This document shows, in pieces, positions 7,628 through 17,469 of a DNA stretch of 64,000 nucleotides; position 1 is the first letter of the stretch, and every line of letters begins with the position of its first letter. Made by a program: the position numbers and the translations under genes. Source of the DNA: Scandinavium sp036409475 (GTDB taxonomy: Bacteria > Pseudomonadota > Gammaproteobacteria > Enterobacterales > Enterobacteriaceae). A model generated the notes under the pieces. The model was given only the letters and a program-made list of their open reading frames with translations. It made no database searches and had not been told where the DNA came from. The stretch lies in NCBI RefSeq assembly GCF_036409475.1, contig NZ_JAYRCK010000012.1, positions 1 through 64,000 of the forward strand, given 5' to 3'.

Positions 7628-9736
7628 CTATATCGGGGTCACATTCTGGATAACAGGTGAAATTTCTCCGGTTTTCGTATTGATGTGGAAGTTACGGCTT
7701 GGCGTCCCTTTCAGATATTTGTCAATAACGCTAAAAATACTGCCAAAGCGTAATTTGAATATGGTTTCAAATGAACTCCCGGAATTAATCTTAATCACTG
7801 TCGGTGGTAGTGTTGCGGCAAGACTCCCGGTCAACAGGCGATATTGGTTCAAGCGAGATCCCGAAATATCACGCAGTGCAAGTTCATCTGCATTGCGCAA
7901 GCGATAGAAGTCTACGGCGAGATCAAATCCATTCCATCGCGCGAAGTCATCCAGCTGAAAACCTGCATTCATTGCCAGTGTTTCGGCTTTTTTGCTGGCT
8001 GTTTTCCATGCATCTGCATTCTTTTTAAGATAGCGCTGCGTGATATCAACCGTCTCCAGATTCGTACCTTTGGCACAAATGGCATGGCTGGCGCTCAAAG
8101 GAGCACGGAGAACATCACTGTAAGGCATAGATCCCTCAAGCTGACTTAATATCAGCATTTCCTTGCCATTCAGACTAAACACCATCTGCCGGATTTCACA
8201 TGGCCACTCTTCAGGAATGAAACGCAGACGAGTTAACTCGGTAATGTGCCAGTTGGTAAAGTCGTAATAACTTCCGGCTTTGAGGATATTATTATTCCAG
8301 ATATGTGGGGAATGAATGGCATTCAGATGGTCCCACTCCTGCTGATAATGCTCGAACAATTCATTAAACCGTGGGACAGAATCAATAACGACGGTCTGGA
8401 CATCAATTTCATGCTGGTTTTTGAAATTCAATATCTTATAAGCAGGCACATACGCTGCCATTGATGGCGCCTGAATGTTAAACAATAAGCTCCCATCTTT
8501 ATAGCGTCGTACGCCGGTGTCATTGAAATGCATATGGCCACCGACATGAACACCTATACCCGTTTTTGCCAGTGCATGGCTGGTATCTTCTTTAGGTGCC
8601 CGGGCTAACTGGAATTTCCCTTCACCAAAGAGGGTTTCTATATCGTTTGCTGCACCATTATCAAACTCAACCATCGGAAAGTGGCTAAACGTCACAAGTG
8701 TTTTATTTTGAGCTTTGGCACGTTTTGCAACCGACGCCATCCAGGCAACAGTCTGCTGTTTATGCGTCAGCATGTTGTTGTACCCGGCATCTCCTGAACC
8801 TTCAAAATTCTTCGCGTAGGTTGGGTTTGTGATATCAGCCTTTGCAGAAGGAATATAGACATTTGCATCTACCGCCATCAGCCAGAGTCCAGCAACAGGT
8901 TCAACAAGATAACTGCTGTCTGCAACATTAAAGCATGGCCCATACCCTGGTTGTTTATATTTCCCTCCTGTACCCTGAGTACAAATTTCATATTGTCGTT
9001 GACTGAAATCACTGAATCTGAGGGCTTCGGCGTAACTATATCCCTTAGAATGATAGTCAGAATAGGGTGTTTCCCAGTAGACATCATCAGGCAATGGATG
9101 AATACCAAAGGATTTCATGGCATCCATAACATGCTGATAACCACTACTCACCATTTCCTCACTGCATATTGTCGGTAATTCTGCATCGGTTTGAATAACC
9201 GTTGTTTTGCCTTTATATCCTGTACATTCCTTTGCCCCGTAGCTAAAAATGCGTTGAGTTTTACCCCCTGCCCCCAGAAAGTCTTCCTCTCCGCCCGGCA
9301 GATCAAATGGCCGGTTGGGATCGTGATTCCCTGGCGTCGCAAAAAAACGCATGCCGTACTTCTGCTCATACTCGTGCAGTATCTTTACCAACCCTCTTAA
9401 ATGAACGGGCTGACCGTCGTCACTGAAATCACCAGGCAAAGCGATAAGTTTAATGCCTTTTTTGCCCGCATCATCAAGTGCGGCGCGTAATGCAAAATAA
9501 TTCTCATTAAAAAGTCGGGTCGAGGTTAACTGTGCGTACATTGTGCGGATCATGGCTGGCTGACCACTTTTACTGTTTTTCAGTCCATCAAATGCACCGT
9601 CGGAAAAATGCCCGTAGACATCATGAAAATGGATATCAGGCATAAACGCAACACTATATTGATAATCCGAAGCAGCGGCTAATTTCCCTGATAGCATTAG
9701 ACCCAGCACCAGACACGAACACATTTTTTTGTTCAT
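7628..9736 (-). CDS. Exported calcineurin-like metallophosphoesterase
   Basis: A 702-residue protein with an N-terminal signal peptide (MNKKM, hydrophobic core, cleavage near LAAASD). The metallophosphoesterase core follows in order: MPDIHFHD (about residue 33), LPGDFSDDG (about 100), ATPGNHDPN (about 138), FSHFP (about 355) and GGHMHFNDTG (about 400). These residues bind the two-metal centre that hydrolyses phosphomonoesters or diesters in the periplasm. About 280 further C-terminal residues show no motif I know. A GGAGGG site precedes the ATG. It stands alone between two operons, so the substrate cannot be guessed from context. The 247 bases upstream hold no other gene. Confidence 0.8.
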   Translation of the reverse strand: MNKKMCSCLVLGLMLSGKLAAASDYQYSVAFMPDIHFHDVYGHFSDGAFDGLKNSKSGQPAMIRTMYAQLTSTRLFNENYFALRAALDDAGKKGIKLIALPGDFSDDGQPVHLRGLVKILHEYEQKYGMRFFATPGNHDPNRPFDLPGGEEDFLGAGGKTQRIFSYGAKECTGYKGKTTVIQTDAELPTICSEEMVSSGYQHVMDAMKSFGIHPLPDDVYWETPYSDYHSKGYSYAEALRFSDFSQRQYEICTQGTGGKYKQPGYGPCFNVADSSYLVEPVAGLWLMAVDANVYIPSAKADITNPTYAKNFEGSGDAGYNNMLTHKQQTVAWMASVAKRAKAQNKTLVTFSHFPMVEFDNGAANDIETLFGEGKFQLARAPKEDTSHALAKTGIGVHVGGHMHFNDTGVRRYKDGSLLFNIQAPSMAAYVPAYKILNFKNQHEIDVQTVVIDSVPRFNELFEHYQQEWDHLNAIHSPHIWNNNILKAGSYYDFTNWHITELTRLRFIPEEWPCEIRQMVFSLNGKEMLILSQLEGSMPYSDVLRAPLSASHAICAKGTNLETVDITQRYLKKNADAWKTASKKAETLAMNAGFQLDDFARWNGFDLAVDFYRLRNADELALRDISGSRLNQYRLLTGSLAATLPPTVIKINSGSSFETIFKLRFGSIFSVIDKYLKGTPSRNFHINTKTGEISPVIQNVTPI

Positions 9737-9983
9737 AAATCACACCCTCCAGCATTCAACTGAATGAATTAGAAATTATTTGCAAAACCGACGCGATAAC
9801 GCATCTCTCAGGCATCCCGATATGTTTTTCCGTCTTTTATGTAAGAGCCATCATTACAGGAGACATAACCGATTCCAGCATAGGGAACCCTGTTTTATTC
9901 CCAGGCCATGAAACATTATGATTATGAAGATAATCATTTCCTCTTAACGCTGGGTAATCAGTAGGGAATTTGTTGCATCATGA

Positions 9984-12473
9984 TTACCCCGCCATTTCCT
10001 GTTCGAGTAGCTCAGCAACATTTTGAGGGGCTTTGCTGTCCATTAACTGCTGACGGAAATCTGCATGCATTAATTTTCGAGCCAGTCTGGAGAATATTTT
10101 CATATGGTCACCCTTCTCCTGTTCGCTGACCGTCAGCATAATGACCAGTGACACGTCGACGTCATCACTCCAGGCCAGCGGCTCCGTTAAGCGCATCACC
10201 GAGACACTGCTACTGGTGACAGCAGAGGATTTACAATGCGGAAGCGCAATGGCGAACCCGAGTGCTGTAGAGAATATTTCTTCTCGTTGCCAGATAGCGG
10301 TTTCCACCTCTGAACCAGAAAGGGTTCGCTGTTCAATCTCAAGGTTATCGGTGATGACTTTAATGGCCTCAGCCTTACTGACTACCGTGTAATTCAGTAA
10401 AATAAGCGCAGGATCAAAAACAGGTTTAGAGATATCAGCCACCTGTGACTGAAGTTGTTCTGCGACCGCCTGAGCGCTCTCGCACTCCAGAGCCTGGCAT
10501 AAAACCTCCTCACAAGCCGCGATGGTTGCTGTCGCTAAACGCGCTTTCAACGGCGCGATCCGACTGACTGACATGCTGATATGGCGTAACCCCATGCCTA
10601 ACAAAAGCGGTAGCGCAGCCGTATCTCCTCCCATCTCCCCACATAAACTGATGTCAATGCCAGCCCTGTTCGCCTGAGCGGTCATCTCTCGCAGTAACTG
10701 CAAAAATGCGGGATCGAAGTAATTGTACAAATGCCGCACCTGCGTGTTGCCACGATCACAGGCCAGGAAATATTGCGTCAGATCGTTGCTGCCCACAGAA
10801 ACGAAATCAATGTATGCGGCAGCCTTCGCCAGCAGATACAGCACAGAGGGAACTTCAGCCATGATCCCTAATGACCACACTCCAGTGGGGTACCCTTCTT
10901 CATGCAGGTCGGCTTCTGTTTTCTGGAATTGCTCGCGTAGCCACTTCACTTCCTCAAGCGTTGTCACCATCGGGGCCATGATGTGTAGCGGCCCGGCAGC
11001 ACTGGCACGGAGCAGAGCACGCATCTGCGAGCTGACAATGTCCATAAATGCCGGATAGAGGCGAATACCACGCCAGCCCAGAAAAGGATTCTCTTCCTGT
11101 GGCATCTCCATGTAATCACAAGGTTTGTCCCCCCCGATATCCAGGGTACGGATCACAACTTTACGCCCCTTAGCCTGCTCAAGAACATGGCGGTACGCCT
11201 GGTATTGTTCTTCCTCATCAGGTGGAGCAGACCGCTCACAGAACAGCATTTCAGTGCGGAACAAACCAATACCTTCGGCTCCCGCTGCAAAAGCGGATTC
11301 AGCTTCCGCCGCAAGTGCGATATTTGCCAGCACAGTGACAGGTTCACCGTCCTGCGTACGCCCTGGACGCCGCGTTAATGGCTGAAGGCGTTGTTCGAGG
11401 CGTTGCTGTTTTGCTTGTTCCAGCTGATACCAGCGCTGCGCCTGTTCATCCGGAGACATGACAACAACACCATAGCGCGTATCCAGTAGCAGCGACTCAT
11501 CGCTGCGAATGCGCCCGGTTTGCGCAGCCTCAACACTCAGCAAAGGAATACCGAATGATCGGGCCAGAATGACCGTATGGGACGTTTCCCCGCCCGCTCC
11601 CATGATCACACCTTTCAGATGTGGGCCACGGAGTGCCAGAAACTGCCCAGGAGTGATCGGAACAGGACTTATCACGATACTGTCCCGTTGTAGTACGGTT
11701 TTCGGCATCAGAGGTTTTGAAGTCAGGTTCGCTGCCAGGCGCAGCCCTAAATCCTGCAAATCCAGAACCCGCTGCTGTAAATAAATACTGCGGCTTTCCC
11801 GTAAAGGCGCACTTAGTTCATCCAGTGTCTGAGCCAGCGCTTCCAGTGCATTACGTGTTGGCCGCTCAGCCAATAGCGACTTTTCCAGCAAAGCATCACC
11901 CAGCAGTTTTATGTGTGCCTGTAACACGCTGGCAGATTCCCCATGAGCATGCTTCAACTCGTCGTTAAGCTGAATATGTACCTGATGCCACGCGGCCTCC
12001 AATGCCTGGCGTTGAGTCACAGAAGTTGCCTTGGCTTCTTCTCCAGCCAGCCGATGAAGGTCTGGCACCCCCAGATGTATCGCATAGCCTTGCACCATCC
12101 CCACGCTGACGCCTTTACCACGAAGGATCCCGGCCATTGTCTGAGCCAGAAACACGGGTAATGGTTGTGCCCCCTGGTTCTGATCATGCTCAACAGGTTC
12201 ATCACAACCGGTCAACTCCTCAGTGATAAACCGGGACAGGCACCGATGAGCAGAGGCTTCATCCTCGCCTTCAATAATTAACTCGCAGGGATCCTGATAC
12301 AAAATGTCAGCACCAATCATCGCCAGAATGCTGCGCGCGTCAGCCTGATGCTGGTTGCGCAGATTGGCAATCTGAACGCGCGAACAAAACTGACTGACAC
12401 GTTGTTCAAGCGCGCTGGCTGGCCGGGCATGCAGGCCATTTTCAAGCGGGCAAGTGAAATGAACTTTTAACAC
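9984..12473 (-). CDS. Multiphosphoryl transfer protein, HPr-EI-EIIA fusion
   Basis: An 829-residue PTS phosphocarrier fusing three functions. The HPr domain (about 1-90) has GLHARPAS with His15, the canonical position when translation begins at the GTG at 12473; an AAGGA site precedes that GTG, and the gene then starts 4 bases after the mannosidase stop. The enzyme I part follows, with the phospho-histidine in GGETSHTVI and the PEP-binding signatures EGIGLFRTEMLF and SLCGEMGGD. The C-terminal EIIA of the fructose/mannitol family has its histidine in ALPHCKSSA. Size and order match FryA-like proteins. It would phosphorylate the EIIB encoded by the first gene of this operon, by-passing the general PTS proteins. 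Confidence 0.9.
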   Translation of the reverse strand: MLKVHFTCPLENGLHARPASALEQRVSQFCSRVQIANLRNQHQADARSILAMIGADILYQDPCELIIEGEDEASAHRCLSRFITEELTGCDEPVEHDQNQGAQPLPVFLAQTMAGILRGKGVSVGMVQGYAIHLGVPDLHRLAGEEAKATSVTQRQALEAAWHQVHIQLNDELKHAHGESASVLQAHIKLLGDALLEKSLLAERPTRNALEALAQTLDELSAPLRESRSIYLQQRVLDLQDLGLRLAANLTSKPLMPKTVLQRDSIVISPVPITPGQFLALRGPHLKGVIMGAGGETSHTVILARSFGIPLLSVEAAQTGRIRSDESLLLDTRYGVVVMSPDEQAQRWYQLEQAKQQRLEQRLQPLTRRPGRTQDGEPVTVLANIALAAEAESAFAAGAEGIGLFRTEMLFCERSAPPDEEEQYQAYRHVLEQAKGRKVVIRTLDIGGDKPCDYMEMPQEENPFLGWRGIRLYPAFMDIVSSQMRALLRASAAGPLHIMAPMVTTLEEVKWLREQFQKTEADLHEEGYPTGVWSLGIMAEVPSVLYLLAKAAAYIDFVSVGSNDLTQYFLACDRGNTQVRHLYNYFDPAFLQLLREMTAQANRAGIDISLCGEMGGDTAALPLLLGMGLRHISMSVSRIAPLKARLATATIAACEEVLCQALECESAQAVAEQLQSQVADISKPVFDPALILLNYTVVSKAEAIKVITDNLEIEQRTLSGSEVETAIWQREEIFSTALGFAIALPHCKSSAVTSSSVSVMRLTEPLAWSDDVDVSLVIMLTVSEQEKGDHMKIFSRLARKLMHADFRQQLMDSKAPQNVAELLEQEMAG

Positions 12474-12477
12474 GACG

Positions 12478-15069
12478 TTATCCTTTGATTGTTGGTGTGA
12501 TCCGCCAGGAGACTGGTGCACATGCAGGTACTGTGTTGTGAGATGTCACTGACTGCATCTCTGACAAAGCGACTTCACTGAGTATTGCGTTTGCTTCAGG
12601 GGCAGGGCTTATCAGCTCTCGTGAACCTGGATTCCAGCCCCGGAGGATCAGAGCCTCTCCTTGTTGCGCCTTTTTCAGCGTGCTGAAATGCAAGGGGGTA
12701 TCCCAGCGCAGAAGACTGTATGTCGATGGAAACGCGAGATTATGTGGATTGGTTTTGAAGCGAGCCCATCCCGAATCCAGCCAGCCCACCAGCGGGGTTC
12801 GCCATCTCTCAACGCTACGCCAGAATTCAGGACTCTCTGCATCATGCATCGGAACCAGGGCGAGACTGGCATGGAACTCACCAGGGATTTGCGAATCCGG
12901 AGAAGGCAGAGCCATACCTGATGCCCGACCAGGTCTCCAGGGCATACCAGCACGCCCCAGCCAGCCAACGCTACGCAGAAGCGTAACAGCCATAATTGAG
13001 GGGCGGTCATCCGGAATTTCATATTCGCGTAACCCATCAGTCACCACACACATCCCTTGCCTGCCGTCATGCATCATGACAAGACTTTGCATCGGCCAAA
13101 GAGAGGCTGGTGACTCTCCCCAGTTTTCTTGTTGCCAGACATCCAGCGTGGAGGGGCGATTTTCGCGACGGATCAACCCAAATGGCTGGTCGGCAAAATG
13201 GATATCCGCACACACTTCGCTGGGGATATGGAGCTGCAAACGGTGATCCTGCAAGGTGTTATTGACCGTCACTTTCATGTCAAGCACTGGGCTCTGGTGG
13301 GTCAGCGTGATAGCCATGCTGATATCCAGCAGTCCGTTACAGCATCGCTGCCGCCGATCTTGCAGGGTTAGTGGTGCTGCAATCGACCAGTTCAGCAGTA
13401 GCGTGCTGGCTAATGCGCCGTGCTGCCACTCAGCTTTCTGTAGTGAACCTTCACTGGTTACACGCCAGTCGTCTTCGGGTGGTGAATAGTTGTAGGTATC
13501 ACCAGCATCTCCCCCATCAACCAGCAGAATCAGGTTATCCCAGCGCTTACCACTACGTTTATCAAAGAGCACAACCTGATCACCTTCCAGCGTCAGCCGA
13601 AGCCATTGATTTTCCAGGGCATGAGTCAATGAAGAAGAGCGGGCAAAGCAGGAAGGCACCCCTTCCTGAAGGTATAAGGTGCTATAACCACTGGCAGGTA
13701 GCGCTGAAACCTCCAGTAAAATCTGGCATTTACGGTAAAAAACAGGATAAGGACTGTTGGAAAGTTCCTGCACAATGACAGACATGTCCTGCGACGTTTC
13801 CTGCAGGATCTGCCAGCGGCAGGAGTGTCCTTGCTCATCGACAATGCTGAAATCCTCACCCGGCAAATACAACGTTAAAGCCACCAACCCATCCCGTGGA
13901 GAAGGCAGTGCATTGAAAATGATGATTTTCTTGCCATCCTGCTGTGCGGATAGTCCGTTTGCCAGCATCTGCATATTCAGCTCATAAAGCTGGCTGGCCT
14001 TTTCCTGCCCCGAGAGCAGGCGGTCTTTAACAATCGCATTCACCCGATCAGAGTTACATCCCCCTATACTGTCGTGTGCATGTGACTTCATGGCTTCACG
14101 CCAGATATTTTCCACCACCTGCTGAGGATACGGTAATCCCAGTGACCAGCTAACACTCAGCAACGGCTCCAGTTGGCGACTAACAAAATTCTCCAGCCGG
14201 GCATTTGCCTGCTTGATGTCCATGCGAGTTGAGAAAATACCTCTATGGACTCGCATGTATTTCGGGCTCAGCAATTCACCTTCGAAAGTATCGAGCGGGG
14301 TGCTTTCAAGCGCCTCGAAATAGCGAGAGAAATCACTGCGAACAAAGCGATACACTGTTTGTTGCGTGTTCAGGGCATCCAGCATCGCTGGTACGCCATA
14401 CTCGAAAGGTGACTGGTCATTACCATTTGGCAGTATCAGTTGTGTACTGCGGCTGAAAGCGGCTTGTTTCTCCAGTACCTCAGAGAGTCCTGGCCATGCC
14501 TGATGCGGATCTGTCTGTAACCCTTTAGCACAGCCATACCCCTGTGGCAGTATGGCTGTTGTGACGCAACTGCCGTCCAGGCTACGCCAGCGAAATTCAG
14601 TAAACGGAGTGTCATACTCACTCCAGCCTCGCCAGACAACCGCATGGTCGATAGCAAATTGCTTCAGGAACATCGGTAGCTGGGCACTCTGACCAAATGA
14701 ATCAGGTACGTAGCCAACGGCCATACGAGACCCTAACCGCTCACAGTCCAGTTGCCCCAGTAACAAATTGCGCGTAATCGACTCTGCACCCACCACCAAA
14801 AAATCGGTTTGTGTATACCATGGGCCAATTAATAGTCGACCGGCTGCTACCAAAGCTTGTACACGTTCACGATTCTGCGGAGCGAACTGAAAATAATCCT
14901 CCAGCACGACTGTCTGCCCATCGAGAATAAATGGGCCTAATGATGTATCGGCTTCAAGGCGATGAAGAAGATCTTCCATAAAGTAATAAAGCAACACTTG
15001 AGAGTCGTTTTCCGTGAAATACCACTCACGATCCCAGTGCGTATGCTGAATTAAATGAACCGTTTTCAT
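12478..15069 (-). CDS. GH38 alpha-mannosidase (MngB-like)
   Basis: An 863-residue cytoplasmic glycoside hydrolase of family 38. The N-terminal HTHWDREW (residues 9-16) carries the zinc-binding His and Asp, and GYVPDSFGQ contains the nucleophile aspartate. The long beta-rich C-terminal region is typical of the family. In E. coli, MngB of this family hydrolyses 2-O-(6-phospho-mannosyl)-glycerate delivered by the PTS permease MngA. Here the gene lies between PTS EIIC and the HPr-EI-EIIA fusion, so it probably cleaves a phosphorylated mannoside brought in by that PTS. The ATG at 15069 is preferred over the longer frame to 15144 because HTHWD then sits where family members have it. Exact substrate unknown. 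Confidence 0.85.
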   Translation of the reverse strand: MKTVHLIQHTHWDREWYFTENDSQVLLYYFMEDLLHRLEADTSLGPFILDGQTVVLEDYFQFAPQNRERVQALVAAGRLLIGPWYTQTDFLVVGAESITRNLLLGQLDCERLGSRMAVGYVPDSFGQSAQLPMFLKQFAIDHAVVWRGWSEYDTPFTEFRWRSLDGSCVTTAILPQGYGCAKGLQTDPHQAWPGLSEVLEKQAAFSRSTQLILPNGNDQSPFEYGVPAMLDALNTQQTVYRFVRSDFSRYFEALESTPLDTFEGELLSPKYMRVHRGIFSTRMDIKQANARLENFVSRQLEPLLSVSWSLGLPYPQQVVENIWREAMKSHAHDSIGGCNSDRVNAIVKDRLLSGQEKASQLYELNMQMLANGLSAQQDGKKIIIFNALPSPRDGLVALTLYLPGEDFSIVDEQGHSCRWQILQETSQDMSVIVQELSNSPYPVFYRKCQILLEVSALPASGYSTLYLQEGVPSCFARSSSLTHALENQWLRLTLEGDQVVLFDKRSGKRWDNLILLVDGGDAGDTYNYSPPEDDWRVTSEGSLQKAEWQHGALASTLLLNWSIAAPLTLQDRRQRCCNGLLDISMAITLTHQSPVLDMKVTVNNTLQDHRLQLHIPSEVCADIHFADQPFGLIRRENRPSTLDVWQQENWGESPASLWPMQSLVMMHDGRQGMCVVTDGLREYEIPDDRPSIMAVTLLRSVGWLGRAGMPWRPGRASGMALPSPDSQIPGEFHASLALVPMHDAESPEFWRSVERWRTPLVGWLDSGWARFKTNPHNLAFPSTYSLLRWDTPLHFSTLKKAQQGEALILRGWNPGSRELISPAPEANAILSEVALSEMQSVTSHNTVPACAPVSWRITPTIKG

Positions 15070-15173
15070 CTTTCTGTTCCTGCTTCTGTTTTTATACGAG
15101 CGTATCCCGCGCAGATATTTATCTACGCTAAACACAGGACTCATTCATTCAGATGTACCCGCGGTACATCTTT

Positions 15174-16289
15174 TTAGCGACCGGCTTTAAACTCCGGAGC
15201 CTTAACTTCTTTTTTTATCGCCGATTGTCCAGTGGTTTGATGGAAAATTAAAAGAGATCCACAGGCAATAATGGCCGCCCCGCAGGCAATTGACAGTACG
15301 TAAACGGGCCATTGATCTACAGCCAGCCAGCCATAAAACCCTGAAATAGGCGCATGATTTACAGCCCCTAATCCCACGGCCATCGCCGCAGCCACGGCAG
15401 ACCCAATGACATTCACGATAATGATACGTGGGTTTGATAATGCAAAGGGGATCGCCCCCTCAGATACCCCAATCAGCCCCATTAATGTCGAGGCTTTTCC
15501 TGCTTCGCGCAGAGACTCCGGAAAATGTGATGACCACAGTAAAGTCGCGACGCCCAAACCAATAGGCGGCACAATAATCGCCACCTGAGCAGCAGTGTTG
15601 GGGTCGTAAATCCCCGATGCCAGTAATGCCATTGCGGTGGTCACAGCGGCTTTGTTAATCGGGCCTCCGAGATCAAATCCCACCATGCCACCAATGACCG
15701 CAGCCAACACAATCTTGTTTGTCCCTGACATCGACAACAACCAGTTTTCCATTCCATGATTAAGGGCTGCTAAAGGGGAGCCAATCAAAAAGGCCATACA
15801 GACACACGTCAGTAACGTACCGCCGACAGGTAAAATAAAAATGGGCCCCGCTGAAGCCAGTGCTCGCGGCAGTTTGATATAACGATTAAGAGCCCGAACG
15901 ATGTATCCGGCAACAAAACCTGCGGCCAGAGCCCCCAGAAAACCGGTTCCCAGGTTACTTGCCAGCAAGCCACCAACCATGCCAGGAGCTAGCCCAGGTT
16001 TATTCGCCAGTGCGAAACTGATGTATCCAGACACAATCGGTAGCATTAACGACAGCGCCAGCCCACCAAAGCCATCAAATTTATGTAGCACCTGTATGAC
16101 CGTACTGGCCTGCTCATAGCTGGCATCCCAAATATTATCAATGCCATAGATTGATGCTCCAATACGGGCTATCCCCATCAGAACCGCCCCGGCAATCACA
16201 AACGGCAGCATCCACGATACCCCGGTCATAATGGCGTTTTTGACTTCTACACCAGCAGATTGCTTTCCCCCGCCCTGGAATTTAGCCAT
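15174..16289 (-). CDS. PTS EIIC component, fructose family
   Basis: A 371-residue membrane permease domain. It begins with a short soluble stretch then VKNAIMTGVSWMLPFVIAGA, the usual start of fructose-family EIIC, and continues through about nine or ten hydrophobic segments, with GVSEGAIPFALSNP near residue 275. It carries and helps phosphorylate the sugar across the inner membrane. It overlaps the EIIB gene by 8 bases, which suggests translational coupling, and the alpha-mannosidase gene follows. The likely sugar is a mannose-containing glycoside. Confidence 0.88.
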   Translation of the reverse strand: MAKFQGGGKQSAGVEVKNAIMTGVSWMLPFVIAGAVLMGIARIGASIYGIDNIWDASYEQASTVIQVLHKFDGFGGLALSLMLPIVSGYISFALANKPGLAPGMVGGLLASNLGTGFLGALAAGFVAGYIVRALNRYIKLPRALASAGPIFILPVGGTLLTCVCMAFLIGSPLAALNHGMENWLLSMSGTNKIVLAAVIGGMVGFDLGGPINKAAVTTAMALLASGIYDPNTAAQVAIIVPPIGLGVATLLWSSHFPESLREAGKASTLMGLIGVSEGAIPFALSNPRIIIVNVIGSAVAAAMAVGLGAVNHAPISGFYGWLAVDQWPVYVLSIACGAAIIACGSLLIFHQTTGQSAIKKEVKAPEFKAGR

Positions 16290-16596
16290 TTGCCACCTCT
16301 TTCTCTACCGCTTCAAACACGGCATCACCAAACTTAATGGGGTCTGAAACGCTGCATTCGAGCTTAATCATGCCCTCAAAGCGCTCTTTACCACTGATGG
16401 CCACATCCGCAGCAATAATGGCTGCATCTGCACGCGCCAGATCGTCCGCAGTAATTTCGTTTTCAGCCCCTAAACTTCCCTGAGTTTCCACCTTCACTTC
16501 GTGACCACGATGCTTACCCGTTATCTCCAGCGACTCAGCAGCCATATAGGTATGAGCGACACCGGTTGGACACGCTGCAACACAAACAATGTACAT
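16282..16596 (-). CDS. PTS EIIB component, fructose family
   Basis: A 104-residue cytoplasmic phosphocarrier. The phospho-cysteine motif CPTGVAHTYMAAE lies at about residues 10-22, followed by the fructose-family signature KVETQGSLG. An upstream extension of the frame reaches 16707, but the ATG at 16596 has an AAGGA site and gives the normal domain length. It is the first gene of the operon EIIB, EIIC, GH38, HPr-EI-EIIA. A terminator-like hairpin sits only 30 bases before its start. Confidence 0.9.
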   Translation of the reverse strand: MYIVCVAACPTGVAHTYMAAESLEITGKHRGHEVKVETQGSLGAENEITADDLARADAAIIAADVAISGKERFEGMIKLECSVSDPIKFGDAVFEAVEKEVANG

Positions 16597-16619
16597 ATTG
16601 ATTCCTTTTAAATTCAGAC

Positions 16620-16659
16620 CATAAAAAAAGCACAATGGCGAAAACGCGCATTGTGCTTT
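16620..16659 (-). promoter_or_regulatory. Terminator-like hairpin in the leader of the PTS-mannosidase operon
   Basis: On the minus strand AAAGCACAATG and CATTGTGCTTT form an 11-base-pair stem (arms 16649-16659 and 16627-16637) followed by a run of Ts, all just before the EIIB gene. It looks like an intrinsic terminator. As no gene lies directly upstream on that strand, it may be an attenuator controlling the operon. No antiterminator gene or clear RAT site was found nearby. Confidence 0.5.
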
Positions 16660-17225
16660 GTTGAGAAACAACAGAGTGACCAGTCTGATTATCAGCATCT
16701 GCCCCACTGGCGTGGCGGCAAACTAGCAGCTGATGCAAACTGGTGTTACGGAAACAAAAAAGGAGCTCGTCACGTTTACGGCGACATAACAGTGAGTGCT
16801 GAAAATGTTGGCAAAAAGGTGTTTTCTGGCAGAAGCGTTGACGAATACCGGTACACAGGGACTGACTGGCGCATTCCCATAGCAGGGACCATCCCTTTGC
16901 TATTTGCATATCCATACAGTCTGATTCAGGAAGGTCGTTTTCGGTAAGACAATTAATGGAATTAAACCAGCATAAACCATCAAGCATCAATTTCATTTTG
17001 CGGTCCGCAGACAACAAAATGGAAACTATTATTTTGATGAATGATATACTGAGCATAATGCAATTAACTCCGTCATAAATAACGTCGTGAAAATAAATCA
17101 AGTATAGTAATATAGCTGTGACCTGTTGCACAAAACAGTTAATCTCCCCAGAAAGTATTTTTGAATAAATTGAACATTTGTTGAATTGAATAACAACATA
17201 GGGCATTACCGGGCAAAGTAAAAGT
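16660..17225. other. Gene-free stretch upstream of the PTS operon
   Basis: No credible gene is seen on either strand. A partly symmetrical site lies at about 16996-17023, with CATTTTG and CAAAATG as outer arms around CGGTCCGCAG; it could be an operator. The stretch becomes AT-rich toward 17,030-17,200 and could hold the operon's promoter. A long minus-strand frame across 16535-17278 reads through the EIIB gene out of phase and is not a gene. Confidence 0.4.
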
Positions 17226-17247
17226 TCAGGGTAATTTACCAGCCTGT

Positions 17248-17466
17248 TTACTCGCAGTGGGTGAACCACGCAGGTCAAGCATCTGGATAAGCGCTGGAAT
17301 GGCGGTGATTTCGTTGCTTTTGGCGTCTGTTTTCATTTGCCAAAGAACGAGTTGATTGGCACAGGCATAGGCACTGATCATGTGAATGGTGCTGCGGCGA
17401 TCATCGCGGTTGTAGGAGCCCCGAAGTGTCTTGCCATCAATAGCGACGACTTCACCCTTAGTCAAA
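17248..17466 (-). pseudogene. ISAs1-family transposase fragment
   Basis: About 70 internal residues of an ISAs1-family (H-repeat, YhhI-like) transposase are visible: LTKGEVVAIDGKTLRGSYN, then MISAYA and KSNEITAIPALIQMLDLRGS. The first catalytic aspartate is in AIDGK. Both ends are missing: the match stops near 17248 on one side and meets an IS3-type end at about 17468 on the other. It is a dead scrap. Confidence 0.75.
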
Positions 17467-17469
17467 CGT

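Noticed and set aside
16651..16947. Plus-strand open frame of 98 codons upstream of the PTS operon
   Set aside because: No ribosome site, no recognisable motif, and it begins inside the leader hairpin.
16535..17278. Long minus-strand open frame of 247 codons across the PTS leader
   Set aside because: It overlaps the EIIB gene out of phase, crosses the leader hairpin and has no protein-like motifs.
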